This document shows positions 8,168-17,006 of a stretch of 64,000 nucleotides of DNA, piece after piece. The position numbers were made by a program, and so were the translations under genes. Every line of letters starts with the position of its first letter. Positions within the stretch are counted from its first letter, which is position 1. This DNA is from an uncultured Planctomycetota bacterium (GTDB taxonomy: Bacteria; Planctomycetota; Phycisphaerae; UBA1845; UTPLA1). The notes beneath the pieces are model-generated. The model searched no databases and was not told the origin of the DNA. It was given only the letters and a program-made list of their open reading frames with translations. Location: positions 1 to 64,000 of the forward strand of contig CAADGE010000006.1 of assembly GCA_900696465.1 (NCBI GenBank), given 5' to 3'.

Positions 8168-9502
8168 CTACATGAGGCGCTTGTGGCTTCGGATGACGTT
8201 CGCCAGCGTGTCTGCGCCTTCGCCGGACAGCTCATATGCAACGCGGAGGGCCGGCTTGTTGAGCTTCACCAGACGCGTCAGGTCGATCGGCGTACCGATG
8301 AGCACCACGTCGCAGGGCGCAGCGTTGATCGTCGCTTCGAGATCGGCAATCTGTTCGCGGCCGTAGCCCATGGCGGGCAGGATATCAGTAAGGTGGCGGT
8401 ACTTCGCGAAGACCTCGCGGATCGAGCCGGCGGCATGGGGCCGAGGATCAACGATAGCCGCCGCGCCGAACTGCCGGGCGGCAACGTGGGCCGCCCCGAT
8501 GGTCATCTCGCCGTGCGTCAATGTCGGGCCGTCTTCCACGACCAGCACGCGCTTGCCGCGGATCTGCTCGCCACCTGCACAGGTGATTGCCGAGTCCGCG
8601 CGAATATGCTTCGCCTTTGGATTGTGGGCCCGGGCGTTCGCCTCGACGACGGCAATGTCTTCCGCTCGCGCGGTATTCACCTTGTTGATGACGATCACGT
8701 CGGCCATGCGAAAATTCGTCTCGCCGGGGTAGTAGGCCAACTCGTGGCCGGGGCGGTGCGGGTCGGCCACGGTGATGTGCAGGTCGGGCTTGAAGAACGG
8801 CGTGTCGTTGTTGCCTCCGTCCCAGAGGATCACATCGGCCTCGGCCTCCGCGGCGGTGAGAATCTGCTGATAGTCGATGCCGGCGTAGAGCAGGTTGCCG
8901 TTGGCGATGTGCAGCTCGTATTCCTCGCGCTCCTCGATCGTGCATTCATAGCGATCCATGTCTTCAATCGTCGCGTAGCGCTGGCAGATCTGCTTCGTCA
9001 GGTCGCCGTAAGGCATCGGGTGTCGCACGACGGCGATCCGCTTGCCCATCTCGCGTAATACGGCGGCGACGCGGCGGGTCGTCTGGCTCTTGCCGCAGCC
9101 GGTGCGCACGGCACAAACCGCCACGACGGGCTTCTTTGACGGAAGCATCGTCGCGCGGGTGCCGATCAGGCCGAAGTCCGCACCGGCGGCGCTGGCGCGG
9201 GCCGCAAGATGCATCACCTGCGCGTAAGGCACATCGGAATAGCTGAAGACGACCAGATTCACGCCGTGTTCGCCAATGAGCGCTTCAAGCTGATCCTCCG
9301 GGAAAATAGGGATACCCTGCGGATAGAGCGGCCCGGCGAGTTCCGCCGGATAGACGCGGCCCTCGATGTTGGGAATCTGCGTCGCGGTGAAGGCGACGAC
9401 GCGGTAACGATCGTCACCGCGATAGCAGCAATTGAAGTTATGAAAATCTCTCCCGGCAGCGCCGAGGATCAGGACTTTGATGGCGTTCCTGGAGTCAGCC
9501 AT
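8168..9502 (-). CDS. Cyclic 2,3-diphosphoglycerate synthetase-like P-loop ATPase
   Basis: The protein is about 444 residues. An N-terminal Rossmann-like region (VLILGAAGRDFHNFN, near residue 10) is followed by a P-loop NTPase core with Walker A RTGCGKSQTT near residue 133 and a DGGNNDTPFFKP segment, then VIVINKVNTA. This organisation matches proteins annotated as cyclic 2,3-diphosphoglycerate synthetase, known from methanogens but with bacterial homologues of unproven role. It follows ornithine aminotransferase by 38 bases and precedes the methyltransferase by 60, so it is embedded in the arginine cluster. The start is uncertain: ATG 9502 is chosen and ATG 9514 is possible. The biochemical role here is unknown; an ATP-dependent step linked to arginine or carbamoyl-phosphate metabolism is only a guess from position. 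Confidence 0.75.
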   Translation of the reverse strand: MADSRNAIKVLILGAAGRDFHNFNCCYRGDDRYRVVAFTATQIPNIEGRVYPAELAGPLYPQGIPIFPEDQLEALIGEHGVNLVVFSYSDVPYAQVMHLAARASAAGADFGLIGTRATMLPSKKPVVAVCAVRTGCGKSQTTRRVAAVLREMGKRIAVVRHPMPYGDLTKQICQRYATIEDMDRYECTIEEREEYELHIANGNLLYAGIDYQQILTAAEAEADVILWDGGNNDTPFFKPDLHITVADPHRPGHELAYYPGETNFRMADVIVINKVNTARAEDIAVVEANARAHNPKAKHIRADSAITCAGGEQIRGKRVLVVEDGPTLTHGEMTIGAAHVAARQFGAAAIVDPRPHAAGSIREVFAKYRHLTDILPAMGYGREQIADLEATINAAPCDVVLIGTPIDLTRLVKLNKPALRVAYELSGEGADTLANVIRSHKRLM

Positions 9503-9540
9503 GGAGGCACCCATCCGATGCGATGAGATTCGCGGAGGCA

Positions 9541-10794
9541 TTACCTCGCCGGCTTGGCGGAAAGCAGAATCGGCCCGATCCGCTCCATCGCCCAGTCGAT
9601 GTCCGCCTTCTCGATCACCAGCGGAGGTGCAAAGCGGATGACATCCTCGTGGGCATCCTTACAGAGCAGCCCTTCCTCCATGAACTTCTCGCAGAACCAC
9701 CGCGCCTTCGGATAGTCGGACTTGATCTGCACGCCGATCAGCAGACCGCGCCCGCGCACTTCCTTCACCGCCGGTGCACCGACGGCCTGAAGCTTGCCGC
9801 GGAAATACTCGCCCAGTTCCTTCGAACGGCTGTCGAGTCCCTCATCCTTGATCAGTTCAATGGCCGCTCGCGCCACTGCGCAGGCCAGCGGGTTGCCGCC
9901 GAAAGTCGAACCATGATCGCCCGGTTTGAAGACACCCATGATTTCGCGAGAAGAAACGACCGCAGAGATCGGCAAAATCCCCCCGCCCAGCGCCTTGCCC
10001 AGGCACATCGCATCCGGCCGCGCCTCCGGCCCATCATGTTGCCAGGCGAAACGCGTACCCGTCCGGCAAAGCCCCGTCTGAATTTCGTCGGCGATAAAGA
10101 GAATCTTGTGTCGGTCGCAGATCTTCCGCACCTCGCGCAGATAACCGTCCGGAGGCACGAGAATGCCGCTCTCCGCCTGGATCGGCTCCACGAAGAACGC
10201 CACCGTGTTCTTCGTGATGGCCTTCTCCAACGCCGACGGGTCGCCGAACTTCACCAGCGGGAAGCCCGGTGTGTAAGGCCCGAAGCCGTCGCGATACTGC
10301 GCGTCTGTGCTGAAGCTGATGATGGTGATCGTTCGGCCGTGGAAGTTCCCCTCGGCACAGATGATTTCCGCCTTATCCCGGGGAACGCCCTTGACCGTGT
10401 AACCCCACTTGCGCGCCATCTTCAGCGCCGTCTCGCAGGCCTCGGCGCCGCTGTTCATCGGCAGCACCGCCTCGTACCCCGATAGCTCGCACAGTTCCTT
10501 GCAGAACGGTCCGAGCTGATCGTTGTGGAAGGCCCGGCTGGTCAGCGTGACCTTGTTGAGCTGCTTCGTCGCCGCGGCGATGAGCTTTTCATGGCTGTAG
10601 CCGAAGTTCAGCGCGCTGTACGCCGCCAGCATGTCGAGGTAACGGTTGCCGTCCACATCCGTTACCCAGCAGCCCTCACCGTGTTCGATGATGACCGGAA
10701 GCGGGTGATAATTGTGCGCACCGAATTGATCGGCAATCGCCAGATGGTGTTGGGTCTTGGATTCCGGTGTGGCCGTCGTTGCGGTAGTCGTCAT
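9541..10794 (-). CDS. rocD: Ornithine aminotransferase (class III, PLP-dependent)
   Basis: Transfers the delta-amino group of ornithine to 2-oxoglutarate, giving glutamate-5-semialdehyde. The 417-residue protein begins near HYHPLPVIIEHGEGCWVTD, typical of OAT. It has the glycine-rich PLP phosphate site MNSGAEACETALKMAR, NFHGRT, the cofactor Asp in LFIADEIQTGL, and the PLP lysine in CLGKALGGG near residue 265. ATG 10794 fits the family length; the longer upstream frame is not conserved-looking. It heads the same-strand series OAT, ATPase, methyltransferase, argF. With arcA it would complete arginine to citrulline to ornithine to glutamate semialdehyde. An acetylornithine aminotransferase is less likely given the OAT-type N-terminus. 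Confidence 0.9.
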   Translation of the reverse strand: MTTTATTATPESKTQHHLAIADQFGAHNYHPLPVIIEHGEGCWVTDVDGNRYLDMLAAYSALNFGYSHEKLIAAATKQLNKVTLTSRAFHNDQLGPFCKELCELSGYEAVLPMNSGAEACETALKMARKWGYTVKGVPRDKAEIICAEGNFHGRTITIISFSTDAQYRDGFGPYTPGFPLVKFGDPSALEKAITKNTVAFFVEPIQAESGILVPPDGYLREVRKICDRHKILFIADEIQTGLCRTGTRFAWQHDGPEARPDAMCLGKALGGGILPISAVVSSREIMGVFKPGDHGSTFGGNPLACAVARAAIELIKDEGLDSRSKELGEYFRGKLQAVGAPAVKEVRGRGLLIGVQIKSDYPKARWFCEKFMEEGLLCKDAHEDVIRFAPPLVIEKADIDWAMERIGPILLSAKPAR

Positions 10795-11019
10795 GTTAGT
10801 TCCCAGTTGCTGGCTTGCATGTTCGCGGCGGATCGGACTCCTTCCGATCCGGCGACGCGCATCATATCCGTTCGCACACCTCGCGGCAACGCGATGCCAG
10901 TTGCCGTTCACTTGTAACTCGAAAGCAGTCCGACGCTTGCGATCAGAGCAATATCGCCTCGGCTTGCCCCGTACGTATGAAGGGTTAGAATATCCCCCCG
11001 ACTCGATTTTGACTTACGT

Positions 11020-11093
11020 GTCCTCGTAGCTCAACTGGACAGAGCGTCGGCCTCCGAAGCCGAAGGTTGCAGGTTCGAATCCTGCCGGGGACG
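11020..11093 (+). tRNA. tRNA-Arg (CCG)
   Basis: The acceptor arms GTCCTCG and CGGGGAC pair fully, with one G-T pair. The anticodon stem TCGGC/GCCGA encloses the loop CTCCGAA, giving anticodon CCG. The D arm and TTCGAAT T-loop are canonical and the discriminator is G. CCA is not encoded. Confidence 0.95.
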
Positions 11094-11149
11094 TTCCTGC
11101 CGCTTTATGGCTCTATCTAGTCCTGATCGCCGCCGTCGTGGCTCGACGA

Positions 11150-12520
11150 CTACTCCTCCGGCGTGGCCGGTTCGGTCGCCTCGCTGGTGGTCGCAGGCGA
11201 CGTGGTCGCCGGTGCCTCCGCCGTCGGCAGACCTTTTTCGATCACCCGCTCGATGGCCTCGCAGAAAATGTCCAATTCGTTGGTCGTCGTATAAACGTTC
11301 GGCGTTACGCGGATGCCCTGGAAATCCTCATGCAGAATCGGCGTGACGATGATCTTGTGCCGGTCCCACAGATGCTGCGTCAGGGCTTGGGAGTCGATGC
11401 CTGCGATCTCAAACGTGGCGATCGCGCACGAATGCGCCGGGTCCAGATTCGTGTGAAACTTCACCTGCTCATACTTGGATAGCCGCTGCGCCCAGTAATC
11501 GCGCAGCCAGCGCAGTCGCGCCTCTTTCCGTGCCGGACCGATGCCCTGGTAAAACGTCAGCGCCTCTGCAATCGCCAGCCGCGGCGCAGTCGGATGCGTG
11601 CCGATCTCCTCAAACTTCCGGATATCCGCATCTTTCTCACGTGGCGCCGCCTGCAACGGCCACAGGTCCCGGATCAGTTCGCGACGAACATACAAGAATC
11701 CCGTGCCGATCGGCGCCGTCAGCCATTTATGAAGACTCACACCGTAGTAGTCGCATTCCAGATCGGCACATTGGAAAGTGATCTGCGAGAAGGCATGCGC
11801 CCCGTCGACGATCGTGCGAATACCCCGCTCACGCGCCATCCGGCAGATGTCCGCCACCGGAAGGATCTGCCCCGTGATGTTGACCACGTGACAGAACAGC
11901 ACGACCCGCGTCTTTTCGTTCAGATGCTGCTCAAACAGCCGCAACACCTGATCAGCCGACTCGATCGGAACCGGCAGCTTAAGCTGCTTCATCACGATCC
12001 CGTCGCGCCGCTCACGCTGCCGGATTGTCTCCAGCATCCGCGGATAGTCCTGCGTCGTCGTAAGAATCTCGTCCCCGGGCTTCAGATCGATCCCGTTGAG
12101 AACGATCTGCAACGACTCGCTCGCGTTTCGCGTGATCGCCAATTCTTCCGGATCACAGCCGAAGGCCCGCGCCAGACGCACGCGCACCAGCTCCACCTGC
12201 GGATCCTGCTCCTGCCACAGATGTCGCGCCGGCGCGTGGTTCGCCCAGTCGAGCTGGCGCTTGTACGCGCTGTGTACCACGCGCGGAGACGGACAAACTC
12301 CGCCGTTGTTCAGGTTGATGATCGACCGGTCGACGTCAAATGCCTGCTGAATGTTGAACCAGAAGTTCTCATTCCCTGCCGTCACCACCGGCCGCTCGGT
12401 CGGCGGCGCGGCCTCCTGCGCCGCAGCCACATGGGCCGACCAGCCGTCCCGAAGCCAGCCATATGCGAAGAGACCGGTACCCGCGACCGACCGTAAAAAG
12501 ACACGACGACTTGAATACAT
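11150..12520 (-). CDS. Tat-exported class V aminotransferase (isopenicillin-N-epimerase/cysteine-desulfurase-like)
   Basis: The 456-residue protein opens with a twin-arginine signal (SRRVFLRSVAG, then a hydrophobic stretch and AAAQEA), so a folded, cofactor-loaded enzyme is probably sent across the inner membrane. The rest is a fold-type I PLP enzyme of the class V group: NLNNGGVCPSPRVV at the substrate end, TRNASESLQIVLNGI, TIVDGAHAFSQI with the cofactor Asp/His, and YYGVSLHKWLTAPIGTGFLYV with the PLP lysine. A low-complexity Ala/Thr/Pro/Glu tail ends it. ATG 12520 starts at the Tat signal and has GGGAG about 11 bases upstream. The substrate is unknown. It is divergent from the M28 peptidase gene, with which it shares a 150-base intergenic region. 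Confidence 0.85.
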   Translation of the reverse strand: MYSSRRVFLRSVAGTGLFAYGWLRDGWSAHVAAAQEAAPPTERPVVTAGNENFWFNIQQAFDVDRSIINLNNGGVCPSPRVVHSAYKRQLDWANHAPARHLWQEQDPQVELVRVRLARAFGCDPEELAITRNASESLQIVLNGIDLKPGDEILTTTQDYPRMLETIRQRERRDGIVMKQLKLPVPIESADQVLRLFEQHLNEKTRVVLFCHVVNITGQILPVADICRMARERGIRTIVDGAHAFSQITFQCADLECDYYGVSLHKWLTAPIGTGFLYVRRELIRDLWPLQAAPREKDADIRKFEEIGTHPTAPRLAIAEALTFYQGIGPARKEARLRWLRDYWAQRLSKYEQVKFHTNLDPAHSCAIATFEIAGIDSQALTQHLWDRHKIIVTPILHEDFQGIRVTPNVYTTTNELDIFCEAIERVIEKGLPTAEAPATTSPATTSEATEPATPEE

Positions 12521-12669
12521 GGGTGGAAGACTCCCGGACGACCCTTGGCCATTGTATCGACCGCCCCCGGTTTGGAAACAACCGTCGTCAGCCCTTGGTC
12601 GCGACGGCCGCAACTATTAAGATCTCTCCCGGCGGCCGATTCGGCAACGAACCTCCAGGAACCCTGCAC

Positions 12670-14166
12670 ATGACCCGTCTCTATGTGTGTCTCTGCGGCC
12701 TGCTTCTGCTCCCGGCACTCGCCATCACCGCTCTACCGGTCTCAGCGACCGATAAGAAACCAGCGGATCGCGGTAACCTTAGCACCGATTACGCCGCGAC
12801 GGCTCGTAAGATCATCGACACCACCCTTGCCGGCAACGACGCATGGAACAAACTGGAAGAACTCTGCGACGACATCGGTCATCGCCTCAGCGGCTCTCCG
12901 CAGCTTGAGAAGGCCATCGAATGGGCACTTCACCGCCTCCGGGAAGACGGCCAGGAAAACGTCCGAGCGGAACCCGTCAAGGTGCCCAAGTGGGTCCGCG
13001 GTCGCGAATCGCTCGTCATGGTCAGCCCCCGCGAATATGAACTCACGATGATCGGCCTGGGCATGTCCGTCGGCACGCCGCCCGAAGGAATCACCGCTGG
13101 TGTCATCGTCGTGGCCGACGAAAACGAGCTTGAAAAGGTCGGCGAAAAAGCCCGCGGTCGTTTCGTCCTCTTCAACAATCCCATGCCGACTTACGACCCC
13201 GAGAAAGGTTCCGGCTACGGCACGGCGGTGCGCTTCCGCCACCGCGGCGCGCAGCTCGCCGCGAAGCATGGCGCTGTCGGCTGCCTCGTTCGCAGCGTGA
13301 CCGCCCGAAGCATGCGCACGCCCCACACCGGCGCGATGAGCTACGGCGACGCGGAAGTTAAAGTGCCCGCTGCGGCGATTTCCATCGAAGACGCCGAGCT
13401 GCTTTCGCGACTCGCCCGTCGCGAGAAGGAAGTCCGGCTCACCTTGAAGATGCAGGCCCGCGACGAGGGGATGGTCGATTCCGCGAACGTCGTCGCCGAG
13501 CTGCGCGGCCGTGAGAAGCCCGAAGAAATCGTCGTCATCGGCGGCCATCTCGATGCGTGGGACGTCGGCGACGGCGCCCACGATGACGGCGCCGGTTGCG
13601 TGATGGCCATGGAAGCGATAAACGTCCTTCGAAAACTCAAACTCATCCCTCGGCGCACCATCCGCGTCGTGCTCTGGACCAACGAGGAAAACGGTCTCGA
13701 AGGCGCGAAGGAATACGCCCGCCGCCATGCCGACGATCTGCACAACCACGTCGCCGCCATCGAGGCCGATTCCGGCTGCTTCGCGCCGCGCGGCCTGAGC
13801 ATCGAGTGCAACGATCCCGAGCGCACCGAAAAAGCCGCCCATCAACTCGATGCAATCCTCCGTTTGCTCGAACCGCTCGGCCCGATGAAAACCTCGCGCG
13901 GCTGGTCCGGTGCCGACATCGGACCCATGCGCCCCGCCGGCGTCATGCTCATGGGCTTCATGGTCGAGGGCGATAAGTACTTCGATTATCACCACTCTCC
14001 CGCGGACACCCTCGACAAAGTTGACCCCGAAGACCTCTCAAAATGCGTCGCCGCCATGGCCATCGCTGCCTACGTCATTGCAGACATGCCCGATCGACTC
14101 GGCGGCCTGCCTGCGAAAATCTCAGCGGTGCCCTACGTGGACGATGAGACCGGTCACGGCCACTAA
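12670..14166 (+). CDS. Secreted M28-family metallopeptidase
   Basis: The 498-residue protein has a signal peptide (MTRLYVCLCGLLLLPALAITALPVSA) and a PA-domain-like segment, followed by an M28 catalytic domain. The zinc ligands are visible: GGHLDAWDVGDGAHDDGAG (His, then bridging Asp in HDDGAG), TNEENGLEGA with the catalytic Glu, EADSG, and a late His in DYHHSPADTLDKV. Such enzymes are di-zinc aminopeptidases or carboxypeptidases acting outside the cytoplasm, of the carboxypeptidase Q type. ATG 12670 begins the signal peptide; upstream frame extends into the divergent aminotransferase region and is ignored. The gene ends about 85 bases before the molybdenum hydroxylase gene on the same strand. 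Confidence 0.9.
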   Translation: MTRLYVCLCGLLLLPALAITALPVSATDKKPADRGNLSTDYAATARKIIDTTLAGNDAWNKLEELCDDIGHRLSGSPQLEKAIEWALHRLREDGQENVRAEPVKVPKWVRGRESLVMVSPREYELTMIGLGMSVGTPPEGITAGVIVVADENELEKVGEKARGRFVLFNNPMPTYDPEKGSGYGTAVRFRHRGAQLAAKHGAVGCLVRSVTARSMRTPHTGAMSYGDAEVKVPAAAISIEDAELLSRLARREKEVRLTLKMQARDEGMVDSANVVAELRGREKPEEIVVIGGHLDAWDVGDGAHDDGAGCVMAMEAINVLRKLKLIPRRTIRVVLWTNEENGLEGAKEYARRHADDLHNHVAAIEADSGCFAPRGLSIECNDPERTEKAAHQLDAILRLLEPLGPMKTSRGWSGADIGPMRPAGVMLMGFMVEGDKYFDYHHSPADTLDKVDPEDLSKCVAAMAIAAYVIADMPDRLGGLPAKISAVPYVDDETGHGH

Positions 14167-14252
14167 TCGCCGGCAGGACCATCGTTTTGTCCGCAGCCGT
14201 AAAATACGATATCATTAGAAGTAAGCAGCTTTCTCCTCTCCGCGGTGGTTCC

Positions 14253-17006
14253 ATGGCTGTCGCCCCGAAATCCGATACCCTCTGCTTCGTCCTCAATGGC
14301 CGAGAGGTCGTCATCGAGGATGCGCCCGAGCTCTCGCTGCTCGATCTACTTCGCGACCATCTCGGCATCACCAGCCCCAAGGATGGCTGTCAGCCACTCG
14401 GACAATGCGGCTGCTGCACCGTTCTCGTCGACGGCAAACCGCGCCTCTCCTGCACCATGAAGGCATCGCTCGCCGCGGGAAAGGAAGTCACCACACTGGA
14501 GGGCCTCTCAGATGAAACGCGAAGACAGATCGCCGAATGCTTCGTCCAGGCCGGCGGTGTCCAGTGCGGTTTCTGCATCCCCGGCATCGCTGTCCGGGCA
14601 CACGCCCTCATCGAGAAGAACGCCTGCCCCACACGCGATGAGATCGCCGGCGAACTGCGTGCCCATCTGTGCCGGTGCACGGGCTACACGAAAATCATCG
14701 ATGCCGTCGAATCGCTCGGGAAAGCCCGACGCGGCGAACCCTGCCGCCCTGCCACGGTCGCATCCACCAATGAGAAAACCGGCTCGGTCGGCACGCGGCT
14801 GGCCCGATATGGCGGCGCCGATTGCGTCCTCGGAGAGCATCCTTATATCGACGACATCGCCATCCCCGGCAGTCTCCATGCCGCCATGCGCTTCAGCGAT
14901 CACCCGCGGGCACTCATCAAACGCATTGATACCACTGCCGCCGAATCGCTCGACGGCGTCATCAGGGTCATCACGGCCAAAGACGTGCCAGGCGAGCGAC
15001 ACGTCGGGCTGATCATCAATGACTGGCCGATATTCGTCGCCGAAGGTGAAGAGACCCGCTGCGTGGGCGACATCCTCGCGGCCGTGGCAGCGGTCGATGA
15101 ACGTACCGCTCGCCGCGCGGCTGATTTAATTGCCGTGGATTATGAAGTCCGCACGCCGATCAGTTCACCAGAAGAAGGCCTTCAGCCCGATGCTCCAAAG
15201 ATTCACCCCGGTGGCAATCTGCTGTCGCGCTCGGCCCTCGTCCGAGGCGATGCGGACGCCGCCTTCGCAAACAGCGCGCACGTCGTCGAAGGCGTCTGGC
15301 AGACGCAGCGTATCGAACACATGTACCTCGAACCCGAGGCCTGCATCGCCATGCCCGTCGAGCTGGATGCCGACGACCGTGCCCCGGCACACGGCTGGCG
15401 GGAGACGGCGGCATACTGGTCGGAACGATGTAAGGAACACGGCAATGGCAACGGCCGACCTCGTACGCAATCTTTAGCCGGACTGCATCTCCTCTCCCAG
15501 GGTCAGGGCATCTTCGATGATCGCCGGCAATGTTGCAGCGTCCTCGGCTGGCCGAAGGAGCGAATGCATGTCGAACTCGTCACCAACGGCGGTGCCTTCG
15601 GCGGCAAGGAGGACATGTCCATCCAGGCCCAGACCGCCTTACTCGCGTACCTCACCGGCCGACCCGTCAAGACCGTACTCAACCGCAAGGAAAGTCTCCG
15701 GCTTCACCCCAAGCGGCACCCGGTCAAATCGCACCTGAAGCTGGGTTGCGACAGCGAAGGCCGCATCACCGCACTTCGTGCCCGCATCATCGGCGACAAG
15801 GGCGCTTATGCCTCTGTCGGCGCGAAGGTGCTGGAGCGCGCCGCCGGTCACGCCGCCGGTCCTTACCGAATCCCGAATGTCGACATCGAGGCACTGGCCG
15901 TCTATACGAACAATCCACCCTGCGGCGCGATGCGCGGCTTCGGCGCGAATCAGTCCGCCTTCGCCGTCGAAGGCGCGCTCGACATGCTCGCTGAAAAAGT
16001 CGGCATCGATGGCTGGGAAATCCGCAGCCGAAACATCCTCGAAGTCGGCGACCGCTTCTGCACCGGTCAGCCGCTTCTAAAACCCTTTGGCCTGCGAAAG
16101 ACGCTTGAAGCCGTCAAAGATGCATACCGCGGCGCGAAGTATGCCGGCATCGCCTGTGGCATCAAGAATGTCGGCATCGGAAACGGCCTGCCCGAGGCCG
16201 GTCGCGGCACGATTACCGTCGAGCCAAGCGGCCGCCTCACCATCCGCACCGGCTTCACCGAGATGGGCCAGGGCCTCTTTACCGTGCTGATCCAGACCGC
16301 GGTTACGGAGACCGGTCTTCCCGCGGACCGTTTCGACGTGCTCGCTGATACCACCCACGCCATCGACTGCGGCCAGACCACCGGCAGCCGCGGCACCGTC
16401 CTCGGCGCGTACGGCGTACAGCTCGCCGCGCGAAAGCTCAAAGCCGACCTCGACGCGGGGCGCAAGCTCAGCGATTTAGCCGGCAGGGTCTACGAAGGCG
16501 AGTGGGTCTGCTACAAGACGGACAAGTTCGGAGCCGATGTCCCCGATCCGAAAACGCATCTCACCTACGGCTTCGCCACTCAGGTCGTCATCCTTGATGA
16601 CGAAGGACGCGTGAAGAAAATTGTCGCCGCCCACGACGTCGGCCGCGCCATGAACCCGACTCTGCTCGAAGGCCAGATCGAAGGCAGTCTGCACATGGGT
16701 CTCGGCTACGCACTGACCGAAGACTTTCCCTGTGAGGACGGCCGCCCCCTTTACGAAGACGTCAAGAGCTGCGGCGTCCTGCGCGCCCACCACATGCCCG
16801 AACTCGAAATCATCCTCGTTGAGGAACCCGATCCGGAAACTCCCTACGGCGCCCGCGGCGTCGGCGAGATTGGCCTCGTGCCCACCGCCCCGGCCGTCGC
16901 CGGCGCGCTGTACGCCTACGACAGGATTCGACGTACCACGCTCCCGATGAAAGACAGCCCGGCCGCAAAAGCGATTCTCGGCCCCAAACACACGAAGCAG
17001 CCATGA
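14253..17006 (+). CDS. Molybdenum hydroxylase, fused [2Fe-2S] and molybdopterin domains (xanthine dehydrogenase family, selenium-dependent-type architecture)
   Basis: Hydroxylates purines or related N-heterocycles using Mo-cofactor and two [2Fe-2S] clusters. The 917-residue protein has an N-terminal plant-type ferredoxin domain (CQPLGQCGCC), a second cluster domain (CGFCIPG and CRCTGY), then the molybdopterin domains, with GGAFGGKED, RGFGANQ, MGQGLFTVL and the catalytic Glu in GARGVGEIGLVP. No FAD domain is present, as in proteins called selenium-dependent xanthine dehydrogenase. Around residues 385-410 there is an unusual hydrophilic segment (GWRETAAYWSERCKEHGNGN and onward) before LHLLSQGQGIFDDRR; it looks inserted. 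The stop overlaps the xdhC start by four bases (ATGA), so translation is coupled to the maturation factor. The real substrate is not known. Confidence 0.88.
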   Translation: MAVAPKSDTLCFVLNGREVVIEDAPELSLLDLLRDHLGITSPKDGCQPLGQCGCCTVLVDGKPRLSCTMKASLAAGKEVTTLEGLSDETRRQIAECFVQAGGVQCGFCIPGIAVRAHALIEKNACPTRDEIAGELRAHLCRCTGYTKIIDAVESLGKARRGEPCRPATVASTNEKTGSVGTRLARYGGADCVLGEHPYIDDIAIPGSLHAAMRFSDHPRALIKRIDTTAAESLDGVIRVITAKDVPGERHVGLIINDWPIFVAEGEETRCVGDILAAVAAVDERTARRAADLIAVDYEVRTPISSPEEGLQPDAPKIHPGGNLLSRSALVRGDADAAFANSAHVVEGVWQTQRIEHMYLEPEACIAMPVELDADDRAPAHGWRETAAYWSERCKEHGNGNGRPRTQSLAGLHLLSQGQGIFDDRRQCCSVLGWPKERMHVELVTNGGAFGGKEDMSIQAQTALLAYLTGRPVKTVLNRKESLRLHPKRHPVKSHLKLGCDSEGRITALRARIIGDKGAYASVGAKVLERAAGHAAGPYRIPNVDIEALAVYTNNPPCGAMRGFGANQSAFAVEGALDMLAEKVGIDGWEIRSRNILEVGDRFCTGQPLLKPFGLRKTLEAVKDAYRGAKYAGIACGIKNVGIGNGLPEAGRGTITVEPSGRLTIRTGFTEMGQGLFTVLIQTAVTETGLPADRFDVLADTTHAIDCGQTTGSRGTVLGAYGVQLAARKLKADLDAGRKLSDLAGRVYEGEWVCYKTDKFGADVPDPKTHLTYGFATQVVILDDEGRVKKIVAAHDVGRAMNPTLLEGQIEGSLHMGLGYALTEDFPCEDGRPLYEDVKSCGVLRAHHMPELEIILVEEPDPETPYGARGVGEIGLVPTAPAVAGALYAYDRIRRTTLPMKDSPAAKAILGPKHTKQP

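Noticed and set aside
8168-9502. Carbamate kinase
   Set aside because: The protein has a P-loop NTPase core with Walker A GCGKS, unlike the amino-acid-kinase fold of carbamate kinase.
14253-17006. Selenocysteine in the molybdenum hydroxylase
   Set aside because: The frame has no internal TGA, and in this family the selenium is a cofactor atom rather than selenocysteine; no sel genes are in the window.
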